Positions 14,001 to 29,000 of a stretch of DNA of 64,000 nt are shown here, piece by piece. The notes under the pieces are model-generated. The model made no database searches. It saw only the letters and a list, made by a program, of their open reading frames with translations, and was not told where the DNA came from. Each line of letters opens with the position of its first letter. The stretch's first letter is position 1. Made by a program: the position numbers and the translations under genes. The stretch comes from Parus major (Eukaryota; Chordata; Aves; Passeriformes; Paridae), in contig NC_031770.1 of NCBI RefSeq assembly GCF_001522545.3, forward strand, positions 6,289,321-6,353,320. Direction: 5' to 3'.

Positions 14001-17000
14001 AGTACTAATTGGCAGCAGGGAGAAATAAACTAAAAACCTCTCACAGATCAAGAACTTGGTAAACAGAAGTGCCCCAAAATAAATAAGGCAGCACATTGGT
14101 TTTAAGAGAATTTTTAAACAGGAGAACTTGTAAGTTGACACAAGTTCACCAAGCACAACAAATGCCTATGGGCAGAGCCATAGAGGTGAGCAAGAATGGT
14201 GTGTGGCCTTGGCATTCCTCAAAAGCAGGCATTACACAGGGATAAACATGCCACTGCCTCCTGTCAAGTTGGAAAAAAAGTGGACTTAGAGAGGCAAAAG
14301 GGTGCAGGAGCCCACACAGGCAAACCTGAACAGGTTCCTTGTCCTTCAGAGCTGGATGTCAGGAGGAAACCTTCTGCAGTATTTGCATGTTGACCAGTTC
14401 AAATACATGCACAAAGATCACATCAAATACAGAGAACACATGGACTAGTTCCAAGCTGCCCTGCCAGCAGCAGAGTGCTGCTATATGGCCTCTCAACATC
14501 TCCACTCCACCTACACCTTGGGAGCATATTTATCCTGCCACAACACACACGATTCTCCAAGCTTGAGAGATGTTTCATTCACTTAAGACCACAGTCCCTA
14601 GCTAGGCAATTGATTTTCAGAGGTTACTGTGTGCTTTAAGATAGTCTTTTCAAAACAAGAAAAAACCTGAAGACTTACTCTGAATGATCTATAAAGTTAT
14701 GAAGTTAACAGTAACTTCTTAGCTGCATTGTTAATTCAAAGTGGTATGGGAAAGTTGTGAAATACAGGGCAGAAAAAAATGTCATTATTAGCAAAGAAGT
14801 ACACATCTCTTGGGCCTTGTCAGAAAGACAAAGACAGCTTTCCAGCAACATTTAATGATGTAGGCTGGAAGGGATATTAGAAGGTTGTGTAGTCCAACCT
14901 CCAAAAAAACACCAAACTCAATTTAAAAGGATTTGTCAGATTCTGAGTACTTTCCACAATGGAGATTTCACAACACCTCTGGGCCTCTGCTTTGCTATTT
15001 TATCAACCTCAAGTTTAAATAAATAAGGTATTAATTCATACTCTTCAGTTTTGTTCAGTTTACCATCTTACCTATTATACCTGTGAGGGAACATCAGGTC
15101 TACTCAGAGATCCCCTAGAAGGGACATTAGGTAGTTCAGGCTACATTCAACTTCAGAATAATAATTAGGATAACTTTTAGATGAAAATTTTATTTTAGCA
15201 AGGATTGATGGATAACAACCTTTCATTATTTAAAGAAAATAATTACCAGTAATTATTAATTCCTCTTAGCAGGATAAGCTAGCTAATACCTCCAAAGTGA
15301 CAAAATAACCATGAAATAAAGGACCAGGTTACAACTCAAAACCTGGCAATTTATTCCTCCAATAGTTTTATGTCCAACTTCAGTTAAAAAAAAGTCTTGA
15401 CTCTTATTTGAATCTTAAATTTGTTTTCTTCTCCCCAGAATAAGGTAATATAGACTAAGGCAAGTGACAGGCTGCCTGCCCCCAGTTTATTCCTGCCTTT
15501 TGTGATGTTCTAGCTACGTAAAACCACTATAAATGCCATTAAAACGAACAGTACTCTCATTGCTTCATCTTGGTCAACTAGTGACAAAAGAAACTGAGGA
15601 ACACAAGTGAGCTTCAAACTACACACATAAAAGAAGTTAGAGGATGTTTTGAGAAAACTCTAAGTTTGGTCCTTGACAAAGAACATATTAAAACATTAAA
15701 TTAAAACATTTCATGAGCTAAAATACAATCCAGGATTCAAATGTACTTGGTTAACAACGCACACACAACATGGAAAAACAACCCACAGAAAATTTGTTTT
15801 GAAAATAAGCACTACAGAAGACAGAAAGAAAAACTCCTATACACTATTTGAGTTCATGGCTCATATTAAATCTAAAACAAAACCTCGACTTTGTGGTGCA
15901 AGGACACTACAAAATTTCATTTGTCCTTAAAGACAGTATAAAAACCACTCCCACCACCTCCAACCAGACAGTGTATTGCAAGCTTGAGAAAAGGAAAGGG
16001 TCACAGCACAATGATGAAGACAGGTATGTTTTCCTGAAACAAATGCAATATAGCTACATCAGCCTGATGTTGCCTGGGTCAAGGAGGAAGTAAGAGAAGC
16101 AGAGCTTACTGACTGGGGAGAAAGCCAGGAAGAGAGGTAAGGGAGCTGATGGAATTTTAGCTTGAAAACATTTTGGATCACAGCCCAGTGGTATGGTTGT
16201 TGAAATCTAAGGAACAGTATTTAGTAAAACATCCTTTGATTTTGCTCAAGAATTTAGAAGATGTAATTCAAACAAGTACATTCAGATAAAATCCCTGACA
16301 ATTACTACCCTACCCAGTAACAGCATGTACACTCCACATCATGCTTACAAGAATTAACACTTGAGTCTTGGGAGCCACAGAGTACAACCAACCCATCTGT
16401 TCTGCTCCCTCATTTATGCACCTATTGGGATGAATAAAACCACCTCAGAGCTGCTTGGAGAGGAAGGAAAAAAAAGAAAAAAAAGCCCCACAGCTTTACA
16501 AAATGACTGTTCTTGCTTAAACACCATTCTTGGGCCTCATCCAGACTAAAGACTTAATGAGTGATAACTGTAGCACATCAGAATCAAAGCATTATAAATA
16601 AACCCAACCTCATTTACAGCATTTCTCACACATCCCTGCCTTGCAGCATGGGGTACCTCTTCTGGAACAAATAATCTTCAAGGACCTGGAAACATCTTCC
16701 TAATCCTCCACATTCCCCCTTCAGCCCCCAAGGCACCAACAGGAGTGGCCCAGGTGAACTCTGCAATTTGGGTGTAAGTGTGCCAGACAGGGGAAGCACT
16801 GGGGGAACACTTGGTCATGGCAGAGGTGAGACAGGTGTGTAGGGGTTTGTCTCGGAGAAGGTTCAGTGGCTGAGCCCAGAAACAGGTGGAGCAGCTCTTG
16901 CTCAACACCAACTGCCTGCAGGAGAGGTTGGCATTAGTGGATGTGGTATCAGAACATGCACTTGATAATATTTATCTGTAAATGCTGAAGAAAAGTCTCT

Positions 17001-20000
17001 CAGGCTCATCTTGTTCAAAGCTAAGACTGCAGTAGATGTTCAAAAGGTTCTGATGTTCCCAGGTACCCTGATGAGAAAGGGTCACAAGATCTCCATTACA
17101 TAATAAAATAGCACAAGATTCACTTCCTAAGCTATTATTGCTAGAGAATAAATACACATTTTTAAAGGCCTTTTTCATCGTTATCACCACCTAACAAAGA
17201 GATGAGAAAGTAATTTTCAGCAAGCAGGTCAGTGGAAGAGATCATTAATGTCTGAGCCATTTCAGAGATTCATCAGTGCCACCTGTTTGCCATAAAACTT
17301 CCCCATTATTTACTCATCTCCTGTACTCTCATCATTCCCTTAACTCCTTTAACCATTATACTATATACAAGTAAAAATTTAATCAAAAATCTTGGCAGTT
17401 CTATTAGATAACGACACAATGCCTAAGTAAATGAAACACAACTGTATTCTTCATTCTACATAACTCTTCAGAAGTTTCTTAGTTACCTTCCAGCCCATTA
17501 GAAATTATTCAGAGACAGGCAAATGAAAAGCAAACATGTCCTATACATGGAGTCCTTGAAACGACTGAATTCTAGATACAGACCTAAATACAACACTAAA
17601 ACACCTTTTCATTTTTTAAATAATAGAACAATTGATACATATCTGGTTGTTAATTCTAGCCCTGTGCACTTTAAACAGGCCTACAGATGACAGGCTATTT
17701 ATTAGAATACACTGTTTATTTATTGCCCAAAGTCAATGTTAAACATTTTTACTACAAAGTCCGTGTTTCCTAAAAATCCCCATGCTTCCATGCTTTATAA
17801 GCCACATCTATTACCTTATTTATTTTCAATAAAGCTGAAAATTTAGAAAATAACTACATGAATAACTATATTTCCAAGCAGAGGTAGGAAATATGAATTT
17901 TTAGCATCATTAAATAACAAGTTCAGGATAATATTCAAATCTTCCTGGTTACAGTGGTGGAACAGCAAGCTGGGAACACAAACAGCAAAAACTTTCTATC
18001 CCACACAAGTTATTATGCAACTAAACATTATGCAACCTAAAAGTGTTCAGCAATCCTTGTTTAAAATCAAACTATAAATTGAAAATACTAACAAAACTAC
18101 AATTATATTTTTGAATCTTTGAAGTAGAGACAGAGCTCTGACTAATCATATAGCACCCCCTGGCAGACAGTGCTTAAAGTCAGCTGGGAGAAGCTTTCTG
18201 CATTTTATCTTTCTATTGCATATTAAAAGAGAATGAAACTATTGGAGAAGAGAATTAAAAAGGGATATACTAACAAATTAGTTAACCCACAGGAATTCAA
18301 ATGATCTTGTGAAGAATTCTGTTGAGCAGTTGCTAAAATAAATGACACAAATGAAAACAGACAGATGAAAATAAATTTCTTTTTAACAAAGCTATTTTAA
18401 ATGACAAATTAACACCATTTAGGCTCGTGTTGGGACCAAAAGACTACTTCCATGTAGATAGCTTCCATGTTGCCATACTTTGACAGAAACTGCAATATGA
18501 ATAGGGGGAAAAAAAATTACTTGGCAAAAGCATTTTAAAAAAATAACCCACCTCTCAGAACACTACTCTATAGATCTGTTCTTTATAACACAAACTCAGG
18601 GTAAACTGCTGCTGGACATGGCATTTCTTACTACTTCCTGCAAGAAATCTTGTTTTTCATCAAGCAGCCTTTTCTGAGCCTGGAAGATTTTCTTTCAAAG
18701 TATCTTCTGGGCATTTTGGCCCAATCTTTTTCCTGGGTAACTTTTACAGCCATTCTCCTGGCTGCACTCAGCTGTTCTGATTTCAGAACAGAAGTGACCC
18801 TACAGTACTGTCTCCAAATCCAGGGAGGATTTACATCATGTGTTCAGATTAACCAAGCTTCCCAGCCAAATCCCCAGAACCCTTGAGTATCTATCCAAAT
18901 CTTTCATCCTCCCCTTAAAAACAAAGAAAACATGGTCTGAGCCATTACCCTGAGCCACTGCCTGAAATTCATAGCACAGTTCCAGCAATATGGCAAATGT
19001 TTAATACAGTAATAACGAAGTAATGGGAGAACTGGGAGTGGGGTGAGATTTGGGGTTTTGGATGAGAGGCAGGCAATACTGGTGGTCAGGGAGACTTACA
19101 GTGTCACTAGAAATAGCACAGTCTGCACTACTATCATCCAGAAAATACTCTCTCCCTCATTGAAGAATCCAAGCAGCCATAAGAAAAACATGAATTTCCT
19201 TGCATGCACACAGTTTAAAAAAAAGCAATAAAGTACAAGTAAAGAGATGGTCTGTTACAAGCAGAATTTCAACCCATAGCAGCCCCCAGTCTATTGAACA
19301 AGAAATGATTTTACTGATGACACTAAGTTACTCAAGGTAATTAGAGAATTTGACTGAAGAAGGATTCAGAGCAGGATTCTGACAATGAAGTAGCAGCTTT
19401 TATTCAGCAAATCTCAAAATAATGACAATGAGGTAACTCACATTGGAGAGGTTTTTGCAGGTGCTGGAAACTATATGAGTTCAAAAGGAAACAAGATTTT
19501 CATGTCAGAAAATGCCACTGTTTACTTTCCATGTATGCAGGAGTCACTAGCAAGTCAGGAATTTAGAGTGCTGAATAATATAAGGGATAGGGGAAGGGAA
19601 GCAAATACTTGCTCTGTTCTTGGATTCTTACTTAAGCATCTTATTTGTGGCTACCCTTGAACTGCAGTTAACAAGTCATGTGGATCCACTGCTGTGAGTT
19701 TTGTTGTTATATAACATTATTCACTTGGTGAATTACTGAATTAGGTGAATGAAGGTGCTTACTGTCACTTCCACATTGTTGGAGTTACAAGTTTCCTGAA
19801 TTAGTACATGCCTTCCTCCTTTTTCCCTTTGAAAAATTAACATTGTAAGCAAATGCAAGATGCTGTCTTACACCGTCTTATCTTTGTCAAAGATAATTGA
19901 CATTATTATAGGCTGAACTGATAATTTCAGATAGAAGTGTTCTGGTGATTACTAGTGAAAGCACTGATATTGGCAGCTGAGGATGCACCTCAAATTTACC

Positions 20001-23000
20001 TTGCATATTTAAAGTGCACTTTGAACATTTTTATGAGACTGCATTGTACTTCAATGTGTAATTGTACTTCACTGTAATTCAGCACTTCTAAATTGTTACA
20101 CCTTAACACTTGGATTACACTTTCAAATCAGTCTCTCTAGCACAGGGCAATAAAGTGCTGGGATAAGCCAGTATGGGCTCTGTATTGGCAGGCTCTAGTT
20201 TGGGCAGGGACTAATAAATTCAGCTTCCTTGCAGACTGCAGGCAATACAGACAGATGACATTTCAGGTGTTTGGGTTTTTTGTAAAACCACCCACTATGT
20301 ACAATGGAAAGTCCCCAGGTTTCTACAAATGGTAGGAATCCCATTTCCTCACACACCTGACAAACTGAAGAAGACAAAGCACATGAGCTTTGAGCAAAAC
20401 TTGATGTAATTCAACAGGTAACATGGTTTAAAACATGCTTCCCGTTTGGTGCTTAGATACTTTGATAGTTCTAAGAGAATTATGGAGCGTGACTGCAAAG
20501 CTGATTGTGACCTTTTCTTTGATACTGATCACAGGGAATCTCCATCCATGCAAACCAACCACCCAATCCCCCAGCCTTACTTACAGCAGCTACAACATTA
20601 CTCTTCTCATCTCAGGTCCAAGAAAAGGGAGACAGAATAAGACAACTTCAAGAATATATTTTTCATGTGCAGCACAGAGAAGCCAAAACATGCACGTAGT
20701 TCTCCCTGCCAATACTTACTGCAAGTACACATCTAAATTTGGATTAGAGGTTTTTGTGGGGGATTTCAGTTTGGTTTTTTGTAAATAAGTTACTAAACAT
20801 ATTTTCCTGATGTTTGGCAATTAGTTCAGTTCTTTGTTTTACAGAGCTATTCAGAAGATACCTGATTTCTGGTTAATTTACCCCCAGTTCTCCATGTAAA
20901 CCGTACCACAGCAATGATAGCAAGCACAATCAAAGAAGTCTCTCTTTTTTTAAGATGGATATGTTTTTTAACAAAACTGCTCACTTCAGCTGAGATCTCT
21001 TTGTGGTTGCTTAGAAACAACATTGTCTTTGATTGTTTCTTAAGCATATCTAACTTTCCTTTCCATGGTAACACTGGATAAATTTCTTCTGGCTTCATAC
21101 ACCTGTGACAGAGTTTCCAATTTCTTTACACTTGTAACAATCCCATGTTGTCACACATGTAGTTAATGGTCATTTTCCAATCCCATGGACCAGAGGTCAG
21201 TGAAGTACAGGATTTATGTTGCTAAGGACTGGGACAGGAATCAATGTAACATTTTCTGGAACTGATTTTTCAGGCTTTTTTTATACTTGCACTGTTTTTT
21301 CCAAGAAAAAAACTCAGATATACTACCATTAATAACTACACTACAAAATTAACTTGTCAGTCCTAGTTGTTTCAACTGTTTTAATGCAAATTGTTTTGCT
21401 AAATAGAAGTATGCTGAATGTATTGCAAAGACAAAATGCAATTAGTGGTCTTTTGGAGTAGGATTGTGAAAATACTTTGGCTGGCATTATTCTTCTGATG
21501 TTTCTCCTATGTAAATTTATAGTATGGATTAGGCAAACCAAACTAGCAGTGGCCATCCCTATTTTTAAACTGTACTGTGTAGATTTGCTCTGACTTGAGT
21601 ACATTGTAGCTAGCAAATGTATCATCTGGCAATTAATGTCACAATCTAATTATCTGTCACAACAAAAATACATTGGTACTAGAAACAGTTGAAATCTGTG
21701 CATGCAAACTGAGTTAGTCAAGGCACCTTCTTCATAGTATCTCCTGCATGTAGGTAGCAACTACTTTCCTGAAAAGAAAAAAAAAAGGCAACCCTCCTCA
21801 CCCCAAAAAATATTCAAAGCTTTAAGTGTTTTCACTCCTTCTAGGGCCACAGAAATAAAGTTGTTCTGCTCAACTCAACACAACAGTTGCTCTGCAAATG
21901 CTGTTTTGGACAGCAGATGGATAGAGCAAAAGTTTCAGTCATGTGGAGCCAGAGATGAAAACTTTCAGTTCAAAATGAAATGTATTGTGAATATGTATAA
22001 AAACTGGCACAATCAAATAAAACAGTGCTGCTGTTTTAGGGGTTACACTTCAGCACTGAGTATCAACAATTCCGAGCTGCAGTTTCTAGGTATTTATCTA
22101 CATTTAAAATTAGACCAAATAAGAGACTGAATGGGAGCTCTGGGTTTCAACCTCTGATCTAGGGACAAGTCAGAGATTTGAAGCAGTAAGTAGTACTATT
22201 TACTGTAAAATAAACATTCCTAATCTTCTGTGTTCTCCTTCTTAGGGTAATAGCTTATGATTTCTTTCCTGCATAACCTCAACAGGCAGCACAGTGCATG
22301 TTCCACAACAGACTAGAGACTGGTAGTAATGGCACTTTCCAAAAGGGACAGGGGCTGAAGAAGAGAAGGAAGGGAACCACATCCTCCTCTCCATGGTATG
22401 TGCACTCATTTTTAGGCTAGGTCATAGATGATGTATCTATATAACACAATCACTTATTTTATTTTAAGACAAGAAGCTTTTCTAAGAAACTAGGCTTAGT
22501 ATACAGTACAATCCAAGTCTGTTTTCCAGATTGGGTTATTCTATAGGATTAGGTAAAGTGAAGCCTTAGGTTGGAAAAAACAAAAAAAAAAGCAAATTAA
22601 TTTGACAGCCTGTTTAGACAAGAGCAGCTCTAGACAAAGACCCAGAGATGGGTGTAACTATACAATCTCAGAGACAAACTGGCACCTGCTGAATTTTGAT
22701 ACAGGGCTAGTTGGTGCTGTTAGGATCCAAGATGGATCACAACTGGAGACTTGTAGGACTGAGCTTGTAAAGAGCCTATATTTTGGTTAAAAAGAAGTAC
22801 ATCATTGGATTTAGTCCTAGAATCACAGAATCACTTAAATTAGATGTTGCTAAAATTCAGCTAAAGTAATAGTTTACAATTTTTTTCTATTTAGATACTT
22901 ATTAGAAAATTAGTGAACTTAAACAACCCTTATAGACCATAACACCATAAGCTAGCTGAATGTTAAGAACAATGAAGTGATGTACACCTCAAAAGATGAG

Positions 23001-26000
23001 GCAGCATTTAAAGTTACTCTGTCCTGTTCTTCCTACTGACACCACCAGTTTACTCACTTGTAGCCATGATACCTGGAGGACATGCTGGTATCCCGTGATC
23101 AACTGCCCATCTGTAAGCTCCTTCACCAACTAAAAAGCTAGGAGACACAGAAGAGGGAGTTTAAACAAAACCATATAACAAATCCCCCTTTGCTTGCAAT
23201 TATTTTTTTCTATTTGGTTTGGTCATTTTTAAATCATAAGCTGTCTGTATTTCACAGGACTGTCTGCTATCATTACATTTGGCAACCTTATGTAGTTTCA
23301 TTAAAAGATTATGCAGCTCTGACATTAAATGTATTACTGGACAAAACCAAGTGCTATTCAATTTGAAATTCATTACAAAACAGCATCAGCTTTCAACTGC
23401 AGCTAAAATAGGACAGAGCTGTCTCCAATCCTGCTCTCTATTACAACTTAGCAAGATCCTGAAGACCAAAAATAGGGGATGAGAACGGTGAGAATGGTAA
23501 AGTATTTCCAATAAAGCCAGCCAGTGCCAAAGGAATACCAAAAAGTATTTTGAGAAGTACAACACAAGCTAAAAACCAACTTTATTTAGACAGATTAAGG
23601 TGCATTTCATGGAGTTTTACCAAGCATTTGCAAATGAGACTAGCCCACTAAATTTTAAATATATTTGTAAAAAAAAAAAACTCCAGCCATCATAGAAGCT
23701 GTTTTCTAGTCAGTACTGAACACTCAACCATAGTGAGACAGTACACACAGCTATGACAACAAACAAGGGCAAAAAAATACACACACATGGAACTTTTAGG
23801 GATAGAAGAAAAAGCAAACCTCATGTTGTTTCCCCTTAAAGAAATTAATCATACTGCTAAAAAAAGGGTTATGTAGTAGCTGGAAAAGAGACACTTTCAT
23901 AAAGCTGCTGTGCACCACAGTAAAGGACAACTACTTCCAATCTTATTTCAAAAATGGACAATGAAGTTAAGAAAAATACGACTGCCTAATGGACACAAGA
24001 AGCAAAGACTAAGAATTTTCAGCAAATTGATTAAAGTTTTACAGAAATACCAGAGTTATGAAGATGAGTTTAAAGAAGTTATTCCAGCTACAATGTAGTC
24101 TCTGGGGCCATGCAGTTCTCAGCTTCTGAGAACACTATTGATATAGCAAATTTATTGGCATTAATGCTGCTGGAAGTTTTCTTGACAGTGCTATATCCAA
24201 CACCTGCAGCTTTCACTATATAGTATTTTGTGGTGGTATTTTCCATCCTCTATATGATTTACCTAACCCAAAAAGTGTGTCCAGTCTTTCTCTACAAAAG
24301 TCTCAAAAAAGGTTGATCTAAATGAGAATTTGAATTGTTAAATGCATATTTCTTACCATTGTTAGTGCAGCTCCAGGTAAGAATTGTTCACGTTGCAAGA
24401 TACTGTAGGATAAGTTATTGGGTACTTTGGCAGAACTCAAGCATCTACTGTTAGTGTAAGTTAGTGCTCAAGAAACAACCTGGCACTGACACATAACACA
24501 AAAAACTTTCAATATTAACACAAAAAAGATATGCAAACTGTAGCCAAACCTAACTGAGTAATATTCTTCATTGTCTAAAAAAAGGTGGGTTTGGTCTTTA
24601 TCAAATAATACATTTTTGGGAAGTAAATAAGAACTTCCTTTTCAAGAAAATAATTTACACAGAGAGAAAGGTTAGGCAGGAAAAGTAACAACAAACTCAA
24701 CATTGGGAGTTTGATATATGATAACTTGAGCACAGCTCAGTCAGAAACACTGTTTTTTACAAGCAGTTTCACAACTGCCTTTTTGATACTCAAAACCAGA
24801 AAATGTCACTAGTATTTATGAAGAGTGCAAAAAACATCCAAGAGGGTCTCCCAGCTTATGTGATGTGACTGTTTTAGTTTTTTTCCCTACTATAATACAC
24901 ACAGTTTTAGTCTCAAAGATTCATTAAATTAGAGCAGAAAACTAATTGAGGCTACACATCACCACAGAGGTCATCCACCTTTTTTAAACTGTTCAGTTTG
25001 GATCTTTAAAGGACACCATAATCACAGAAAAGTTAAAATAAACTGTTTACAACACAAACAGCATCAGGATCTCAGTGCTTTGTTGTCTGTACATAAAAAC
25101 AGAACTACCACCAAGCTTGATTTATTGGGGGAGAGGGAAGAGGGAACAAAGCCAGTGAACTATAGAAAGCAGTCAAAACCACCCCAAGTCTCAAAAGCCT
25201 TCAGGCTAATTCAGAATACAATCTCCAAAGGGAGGGAAAAAACAAATACATAAACAAAGGATGAATGAGTTTATTCTCTGCTACTCTGAAAGCTGGCTCT
25301 GCACAAACAGGACATAAAGATCTTTCTTGCAAACATATCAGACAGAGTACTCTGTAGTTCTTGCAGGCTCAGAACACAGAGGATGAAAACACTCTCCCAG
25401 CAAGGAGGCAGTGCTCAGATGTGCTTTCCAGTTCCAGGCACACTAGGCTATATTAACAGAAAATATAAGAAAAGGCCTCTAAAATGGTCTTTTTAGGCAT
25501 TTTTCTCCAAAAACATGATTATTCTGGTGCTGAATACTCCAAACAGGACCCTTTACTATGGGCTGTAGGGAAACAGAGGCTGCTCCAAGCTAAACAATTG
25601 TCAGAAGACTTGGTTCTCAGTCAAGGAGATCCTGATTGTAGTAAATACTCTTTGTAACATTTTATCATAAAACGTAGCAAGCACTCTGAAAGCAGTGTTA
25701 CAAAGAAGAAATTGTTCTGAAGAAATACAGAGCAGAGAGATAAAGGGTGGTGTAAGTCCTCATTCAATCTAGGAACTTTTTTGACTAGGCAGTGCCGTAC
25801 AAGTTACAGGATGTTTGTATCCTGCATACAATATCATAAAGCTTTGAAGCAATTACCAATCCCTGTATATCCAAAGTGGGGTAAAATACTAAGAAGGAAT
25901 TCTTTCCCATATAGTTATTATTGAGAAAGGGATATGGGCATGGACTTGATGTCAGTACTATTAAGGAATTCTAAGAAAGGAGACATTTAGGTGCATTTGT

Positions 26001-29000
26001 GCTGTCCTACAAATCTTACCAATATACATTTAAGAGCAGACAGATGTAAAGAAGCTTCTTCCCTTACATCAAGGTTTCACAGTAGTAAACAGAAAATCCT
26101 CAAGCTTATTACTACAAAACATCTAATCCATTACTCTGTAATCAAAGATTGCTTCCAAAGGTTCATCCAGTTTGTAATCATGCAATTACTAAAGCACTTT
26201 CTTTTGTGAAAGTTATACAAGGAACAGGAATATCTTACAGGAGATCATGCAATATTTACAAGTCAAGTATTTTCTGTTCCTGCATCAGAGAAAATCCTAA
26301 CACCAAGCTGAATGAAGTAAGACAGAGAGATGTCAGGACCTTAGAGATTTCAACAACTGCACCGTGCATTCAGGGCTTCTCTAAACTTTTTTAATTCTAT
26401 TTGGATTGTGGAATTCTGTGTTTTAAATAACACAACAAGAAATTGATCCAGAAGGACACACTACAGAACAATTTACAGCATATTAGATACATCAGTTCAG
26501 ACACTTGATGCCTCCTTCCCAATAAACTTACAATCTCTGAATAACTTAATTCACACTCACTGGAATTTCTTCTGTGGAAAATCAGAAATATACAACTTTG
26601 AATTGGTTTTGAGCTGCCACTATGAAAATGTGTGCTGCATGGGTGTAAACATGCCAAGCAAACTGTCTCCACATGTTCTTTTATAGTGAAAAAAAACTCC
26701 CTAATGCCACTTTTACTAACCTCACAGCTCCTGAATTTTTCCTGTTTGGTCATGTGCCAAACATTTTTGGCAGGAAACATTAAGCTAGCTTAGATCATGC
26801 TATAGAAATAGTCTCTACCATAAGTTCTTAGGTTAAGCAGTATCTGGAAGATTCCCCAATACACTCTGTGGCACTGAGAACCAAGATGAAAATCACGTAT
26901 CCTTACAATTAAAAATCACTTACTAGAATCCTGACACTTCCTAGGAATGCCAAAATATGGCTAAATTCTTGTCATTTGACTCTAAGTATTCCCAGCATGG
27001 ACAGGAATATATTTCAGTCCCTAAGCAATGTGTCATGCCAACCCCAGCCAGAAAGGCAAAGCATGAAATCCTCCATACCATCACCTTCGATGTACATGAG
27101 CTTTATTCATTCTGACCTTGGTGTGTACAGAAGCATTCATCACAGCAAGCCCAAAGCATAACCCATCATATCCCACTAGTATAGGTTGTTTCCCGGGTAA
27201 AAAATTTGTCTTAAGATGAGCATTCAAAATCCAGAAAGGGGAAAAGAGGAAATGAAAATATTTCTCAGGTAACCCAAGTGCACAACATTTGCACAATAAA
27301 CTGCATGTGTTAGTTCCAAAGAGAGCTCATCTCTCACCTCAAGATTTGAATTATCCTGTCTTTATAAGCATCTTCTAGCCTTGCATAGTCCTCAAAAGAT
27401 TTAGTCTTGCCCTTGGAGGGCAAGAGGATATAGTTCCTTTTCCACAGAGTATTTTTAAAATAATAGCATCATAAACTAAGTCATAAAGTCACAGCACAAT
27501 ACCCAAGTGCTCTTCCTTGCAGTAATTCTAGAACACTGATGATACAAGTAAAACAATCCCAAGTGCTTGCTCCTGTAGCTGACTTCAGTACTACTTCTGG
27601 AACATCAGAAAAACACATTTCACACTCATTTCACATTCTAATGTACCTCAGCAAAACCTCATTTTCTTCTGGCAGCTGAAGTAATGATCAGCTAACAGCT
27701 ACTGAAATTAAAGTTCTTATTTTTTCGTAAACCTCTCCACAATTACTCTGCTCTTTATCCATTAAAGAAAAGTGTTTAAAATGCAAAATCTGTCAGCTGA
27801 TGATTTGATTTCAAGGTGGTTTTTTTCAATCTATGAACTTTTCCTGAACATGACAGAACAGTGAAATCCTCACTGTTTAAACTGGAATACTGCACCATGC
27901 AGCTATAGGCTACTTGGCTAATTTTACAGAACACTACAGCAAGGAAAGTAAAATTTGTAAATCTAATAATTTATTTTTTTTTAAACTACATAAATGCTGG
28001 TTTAATACTTCTGCAAATACTGACCACTAGTAGACAAAGGGCAGCAAATTCAGACACAGGTATGATAACTGATGATAGTAGTCAATTAATATTAATGAAT
28101 TACTCAAGTTGTCTACCTGTCAGATTAAACTGCTAATGAAAATAAGATGGTTTTAAGAGCAATCAACTCTGACACATTTCTTGGATTCTTTCCAAAGTGA
28201 GGCAACAACATTTGAAGTTATTCAGCATTTAAAACTTACCTCTTCCATCTAAGTTTTATATCCATCTCAATGAGGGACTGCTGGTTTACATTTTTGTTGT
28301 AAATGTTATTAAATTTATCTTTAAAATAAGAGGAAGTAACTAAACACTGAACATTTCCACAAAGCCACAAAAGCAGTAAAATAGGATTTTTTTCTATACT
28401 TATTAAAAACTGTTGCTTTTTGTTAAAGGTAGACAGAGGCAAAGGCAGTAGAATTTCCCTTTAATCTTGATGGTTTTTTGGGATTTTACAAAAGGCTACA
28501 GCAACAAACATAAGAATTAATTATGACAACTAGAAATAATTAGACGGACAGAAAACTATCACAAAATGATGTTGCCATCTATATCAAATATTTCCACTGA
28601 GTGCACAAGAAGTTTCAAGATTAGAGAACAAAGCTTATCTTCTTTTTAAAGGCACACTATCACTGGTATGTAAAACAGCACCAGCCTTCCAGGGTGAGAT
28701 AAAACCTTCAAATATTGCATCCATGCAGTAGAGACCAAAGAGTGAAGAAAAGTCAAGCAGAACAAAGCAATTACCAAGGTGGAATTCTGCCAGCAGAGAG
28801 TTTCCCCTTCTGCCCTTCACACAACAATCTATTTGCAACCGAAACTGGATTCTTGATTCCTAAAAAAGAAAAATTAGCAAAAAAATGGGAACAAAACATT
28901 AAAATATTTTTCCTCATTGCACTACAGTGTTCATTTTGGCAGTGGAACTCAGCTTCCTTTAATTTCCCAGGGTTTGTCAAGTCATTATGAGACACCTTAT

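Larger units (their letters stand above)
12612..23057 (-). other. TASP1: TASP1 intron 6
   Basis: 10.4 kb intron, mostly AT-rich unique sequence. Contains a diverged CR1 scrap at about 14,866-15,000, another at about 22,815-22,870, and a GC-richer block at about 16,640-16,930 of unknown origin. No exon supported. Confidence 0.85.

Noticed and set aside
26397..26780. 127-codon minus-strand frame in TASP1 intron 5
   Set aside because: No family motif and no plausible acceptor and donor pair in frame.
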